DNA of 5,919 nt from Chloroflexota bacterium (GTDB lineage: Bacteria; Chloroflexota; Anaerolineae; Promineifilales; Promineifilaceae): assembly GCA_008501785.1 (NCBI GenBank), contig QQUD01000134.1:1-5919 (forward strand). Direction: 5' to 3'. The position numbers were made by a program, and so were the translations under genes. The notes below the pieces were generated by a model. The model did not search any database. It had not been told where the DNA came from and saw only the letters and a program-made list of their open reading frames with translations. Shown here piece after piece: positions 4,007-5,919 of this stretch. Position 1 is the first letter of the stretch, and each line of letters begins with the position of its first letter.

Positions 4007-5919
4007 CTAAAGAACCAAAATGTGGAGTTTGCGAGCGCGGGTAACGGCCGTTACTCGATTCCCAACCCCCAATTTCCCATAAATATTACTCGTATGCCAC
4101 TTGATCGTCGGCAGCGACAGCACCAATTTTTGTGCAATTTCCTTGTTAGAGAGACCTTCAGCAATGAGCGATAATACTTCTATTTCGCGGGGGCTGAGAG
4201 GTTCGATGAGGGGGGCGGGAGGAGCGGGTGGCGGGTGGCGGGTAGCAAGGGTGGGGTGACCGCAGGTGGTCAGGAGGTGGTTTAGATACGTTTGGTGTTG
4301 TTGGTTGGTTGGTTTTTGTCGTGATAGTAATGACGCTATTTCTGGGCTTGTTTCGATGAAAATACGGGTGAAGTTGCCTGGTTGACCTAAGGTGAGTGCT
4401 TGTTGCAGGTGGCGATCTGATTGCGCATAGTTGTTCGTTTGATGGGTAGCAACGGCCGTTAACAAACATATTTCTAGCTGCAAATCGCGTCGTCGTAATC
4501 GCTGTGCATTTTGCAGCAGGGTGGGAAGGATCGCCAGGGCGTCATTGGGGCGTTTTTGGGCCAATCGCAATCGGGCAAGCATGGTAAATTCATATTTTCG
4601 CAAATGACCCTCGGTAATATCATCCAGTTGTTGCAAAGCGGCCGTGTCTACCATCTGCGGAATTTTCCGCTGCGCACACCAGGCGGCAACGGCGTCGAGA
4701 TTGCCTTGGAAAAGGTGCAGGTGAGCTTCGGTCATAGCTACGGCAATATCATCAAATTCTGTACCTTTGGTGCGCCGTGCAACATGGCGCGCACGATTTA
4801 ATAATTGGTTTGCCGTGTAGGAATCACCTTGCGCCTGTTTAATTCGCGCCAACCATAAATTGGCAACAACGGTTGAAATTTCGCGCCAGCGCACCATCAA
4901 ATCAAGACCGGTTTCTGCATGATGCAAAGCAGTTTCCAGATCATTCCATTCATAGTAGAGTCGTGCCAGACCGATGTGGGTTTCTCCGGAGACGGGTAAC
5001 GGCCGTTCTCCCTCATCTGTCGCCAACACCAAAGCTTGCTCATAAATTTGCTTGGCCCGAAACAGGTTACACTGCCGCCACGCCTGATTTGCCAACCGCC
5101 CCAGCGATGAGGCGGCAATAGTCAAGTTGCCCATCTGCTGACTCATTTGCACGGCTTGCTCCAACGTTTCTTCCCCTTGGTCCAATTCACCGGTTAATAA
5201 CAAAGACATTCCCAAAATCCAAGTCCCTGCGCTGCGAAAAAAGGCACGATCTGGGGCAAGTGCGGCTAATGCTTGCCGCGCCAGTGTGACAGCCGTTGCC
5301 CCATCGGCACGTAAAACGGCCAGAAAGCTGCGCACCAATGCCTGATCACCAGGCGCACCTTTGGCAGACACACGCGCCAGCACCTGCTCAACTTTCGCCT
5401 GAGCCAACCCTTCCATGATCAATGCCCAAGCGTAGTAGAAGCTTAAACGCGGCCGTTTCTCCAACTCGCTCTCAGGCAAAGCATCCAGCCAACCCTTCAC
5501 CGTCACCAATTCACTGCGCATCAGCTTCGACTCAGCCACCGCTTCAATCAGTCGCGCCGCCTGCTCGGCTGCATCCCCCGCCAAAGCATGATGGATAGCC
5601 TCCTCTGGATACCCATTTACCTCAAACCAGTCAGCCGCCCGTTGATGAATAACGGGAATTATCTCAGGCTCAGTTTGCACCAACCGCTGCCTCAGCAAAT
5701 CAGCAAACAAACGATGATACCGAAACCAACGTCGTTCGTTATCAAGTGGGACAAGGAAAAGGTTAGCTGCGTCAAGTTGTTCTAAGACTTTTTGGGATTG
5801 GGGGTTGGGGATTGGGGGTTGGGGCGTCTCCAGCCCCCAGCCTCCAGCCACCAGCCCCCAACCACACAATTCCGCACAAAATCGATCCAAAACGGCCGTT
5901 TTCAACAAAAATTCAGTCA
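4007..5919 (-). CDS. MalT-like LuxR-family transcriptional regulator, 5' end cut by window
   Basis: A large ATP-dependent activator that would bind an inducer, oligomerise and drive transcription through a LuxR helix-turn-helix. The frame is open to the right edge (TEFLLKTAVLDRFC), which matches the junction after the NB-ARC-type ATPase of this family. The TTG at 5908 is therefore an internal codon, and some 270-300 residues with Walker A and B should lie outside. In the window, counting from 5908: the winged-helix region with NLFLVPLDNERRWFRYHRLF (about 49-68), a long helical TPR-like repeat region (about 85-530), and the DNA-binding domain at the C-terminus (EPLSPREIEVLSLIAEGLSN, then KWHTSNIYGKLGV, 569-617). 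Two heptamer repeat arrays give low-complexity insertions: a Gly/Trp/Pro-rich one at about residues 16-39 and a Pro-rich one before the helix-turn-helix. It holds four of the six AACGGCCGTT sites. The inducer cannot be told. Confidence 0.9.
   Translation of the reverse strand, partial: TEFLLKTAVLDRFCAELCGWGLVAGGWGLETPQPPIPNPQSQKVLEQLDAANLFLVPLDNERRWFRYHRLFADLLRQRLVQTEPEIIPVIHQRAADWFEVNGYPEEAIHHALAGDAAEQAARLIEAVAESKLMRSELVTVKGWLDALPESELEKRPRLSFYYAWALIMEGLAQAKVEQVLARVSAKGAPGDQALVRSFLAVLRADGATAVTLARQALAALAPDRAFFRSAGTWILGMSLLLTGELDQGEETLEQAVQMSQQMGNLTIAASSLGRLANQAWRQCNLFRAKQIYEQALVLATDEGERPLPVSGETHIGLARLYYEWNDLETALHHAETGLDLMVRWREISTVVANLWLARIKQAQGDSYTANQLLNRARHVARRTKGTEFDDIAVAMTEAHLHLFQGNLDAVAAWCAQRKIPQMVDTAALQQLDDITEGHLRKYEFTMLARLRLAQKRPNDALAILPTLLQNAQRLRRRDLQLEICLLTAVATHQTNNYAQSDRHLQQALTLGQPGNFTRIFIETSPEIASLLSRQKPTNQQHQTYLNHLLTTCGHPTLATRHPPPAPPAPLIEPLSPREIEVLSLIAEGLSNKEIAQKLVLSLPTIKWHTSNIYGKLGVGNRVTAVTRARKLHILVL
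4043..4052. repeat. AACGGCCGTT palindrome, copy 3
   Basis: Perfect decamer in the DNA-binding domain of the LuxR-family gene, coding Thr-Ala-Val in NRVTAVTRAR. Many homologues have a sequence like TQAV here, so the motif fits a tolerant position. Confidence 0.9.
4211..4244. repeat. G-rich heptamer array in the LuxR-family gene
   Basis: Three tandem heptamers, GCGGGTG twice and GCGGGTA once (4224-4244), follow a G-rich run (4211-4223). Together they give at least four runs of three or more G on the plus strand, which is compatible with a G-quadruplex. The array is translated as part of the Pro-rich linker RHPPPAPPAP just before the DNA-binding domain. Confidence 0.7.
4451..4460. repeat. AACGGCCGTT palindrome, copy 4
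   Basis: Perfect decamer in the TPR-like region of the LuxR-family gene, coding Thr-Ala-Val in LLTAVATHQ, in the prevailing codon phase. Confidence 0.9.
4998..5007. repeat. AACGGCCGTT palindrome, copy 5
   Basis: Perfect decamer in the LuxR-family gene, the only copy in a different phase: it is read as part of Glu-Arg-Pro-Leu (GERPLPV). It shows that the DNA motif, not the tripeptide alone, recurs. Confidence 0.9.
5794..5862. repeat. Two adjacent heptamer arrays, in-frame 69-bp insertion
   Basis: GGGATTG and GGGGTTG alternate for four units plus GGG (5794-5824). After CGT come five units of the form CNCCARC (5828-5862). The last unit, CCCCAAC, is complementary to GTTGGGG in the first block, so the pair can fold back. 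The total of 69 bp equals 23 codons and keeps the LuxR-family frame, giving a Gly/Trp-rich then Pro/Asn/Gln-rich loop. The G runs also fit a G-quadruplex on the plus strand. Confidence 0.75.
5891..5900. repeat. AACGGCCGTT palindrome, copy 6
   Basis: Perfect decamer in the LuxR-family gene near the right edge, coding Thr-Ala-Val in LLKTAVLDR, where homologues commonly have LLQTSILDR. Confidence 0.9.

Noticed and set aside
4291..4318. GGTT tetramer run as a regulatory repeat
   Set aside because: It is only a few units long and codes an ordinary Gln/Thr/Asn-rich linker; too weak to interpret.
4158..4469. 103-aa minus-strand frame inside the LuxR-family gene
   Set aside because: It is an alternative frame of a well-supported gene; its proline-rich composition comes from the G-rich heptamer array.
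5906..5908. TTG as the true start of the LuxR-family gene
   Set aside because: The frame stays open to the edge, and the residues TEFLLKTAVLDR match an internal segment of the family, so the gene begins outside the window.

Overview
The window looks like chromosomal DNA from a moderate-GC bacterium. I favour a member of the Chloroflexota (Anaerolineae/Ardenticatenia-like). The reasons are a MalT-type LuxR regulator with the FLLKTAVLDRF, LFLVPLDNERRW and FRYHRLFADLLRQRL signatures that are abundant in that phylum, heptanucleotide G-rich arrays inside coding DNA, and dispersed AGATT-type intergenic repeats. The assignment is inference from style, not from a marker gene. All recognisable genes lie on the minus strand, so transcription runs from right to left.

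Reading in the direction of transcription: (1) 5919-4007 is the C-terminal two thirds of a large MalT-like LuxR-family regulator (its ATPase domain is off the right edge), carrying two heptamer repeat arrays. (2) 3953-3806 is a decayed small gene with two apparent single-base frameshifts. (3) 3782-3213 is an intact 189-aa conserved-type protein of unknown function. (4) 3223-3180 holds a candidate promoter with a dyad inside its spacer and a strong ribosome binding site. It is followed by tiny reading frames (3174-3011), a short protein-kinase-like protein (2981-2394) and an ECF-type sigma factor with a C-terminal cysteine motif (2425-1562). The last two overlap by 32 bases and look translationally coupled. 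(5) 1561-1277 is a 285-bp intergenic stretch with two repeat structures and no convincing gene. (6) 1276-1 is a fused beta+alpha L-serine dehydratase, cut by the left edge.

Functional links: the kinase-like/sigma pair looks like a regulatory module. A kinase-fold protein, possibly inactive, is made just upstream of an alternative sigma factor that may sense metal or redox state through cysteines; no classical anti-sigma gene is visible. The serine dehydratase and the LuxR regulator have no evident connection to it.

The most striking signal crosses gene boundaries. The perfect decamer palindrome AACGGCCGTT occurs six times in 5.9 kb, always inside genes and five times out of six in the same codon phase (Thr-Ala-Val). 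It behaves like the highly iterated palindrome HIP1 of cyanobacteria but has a different sequence.
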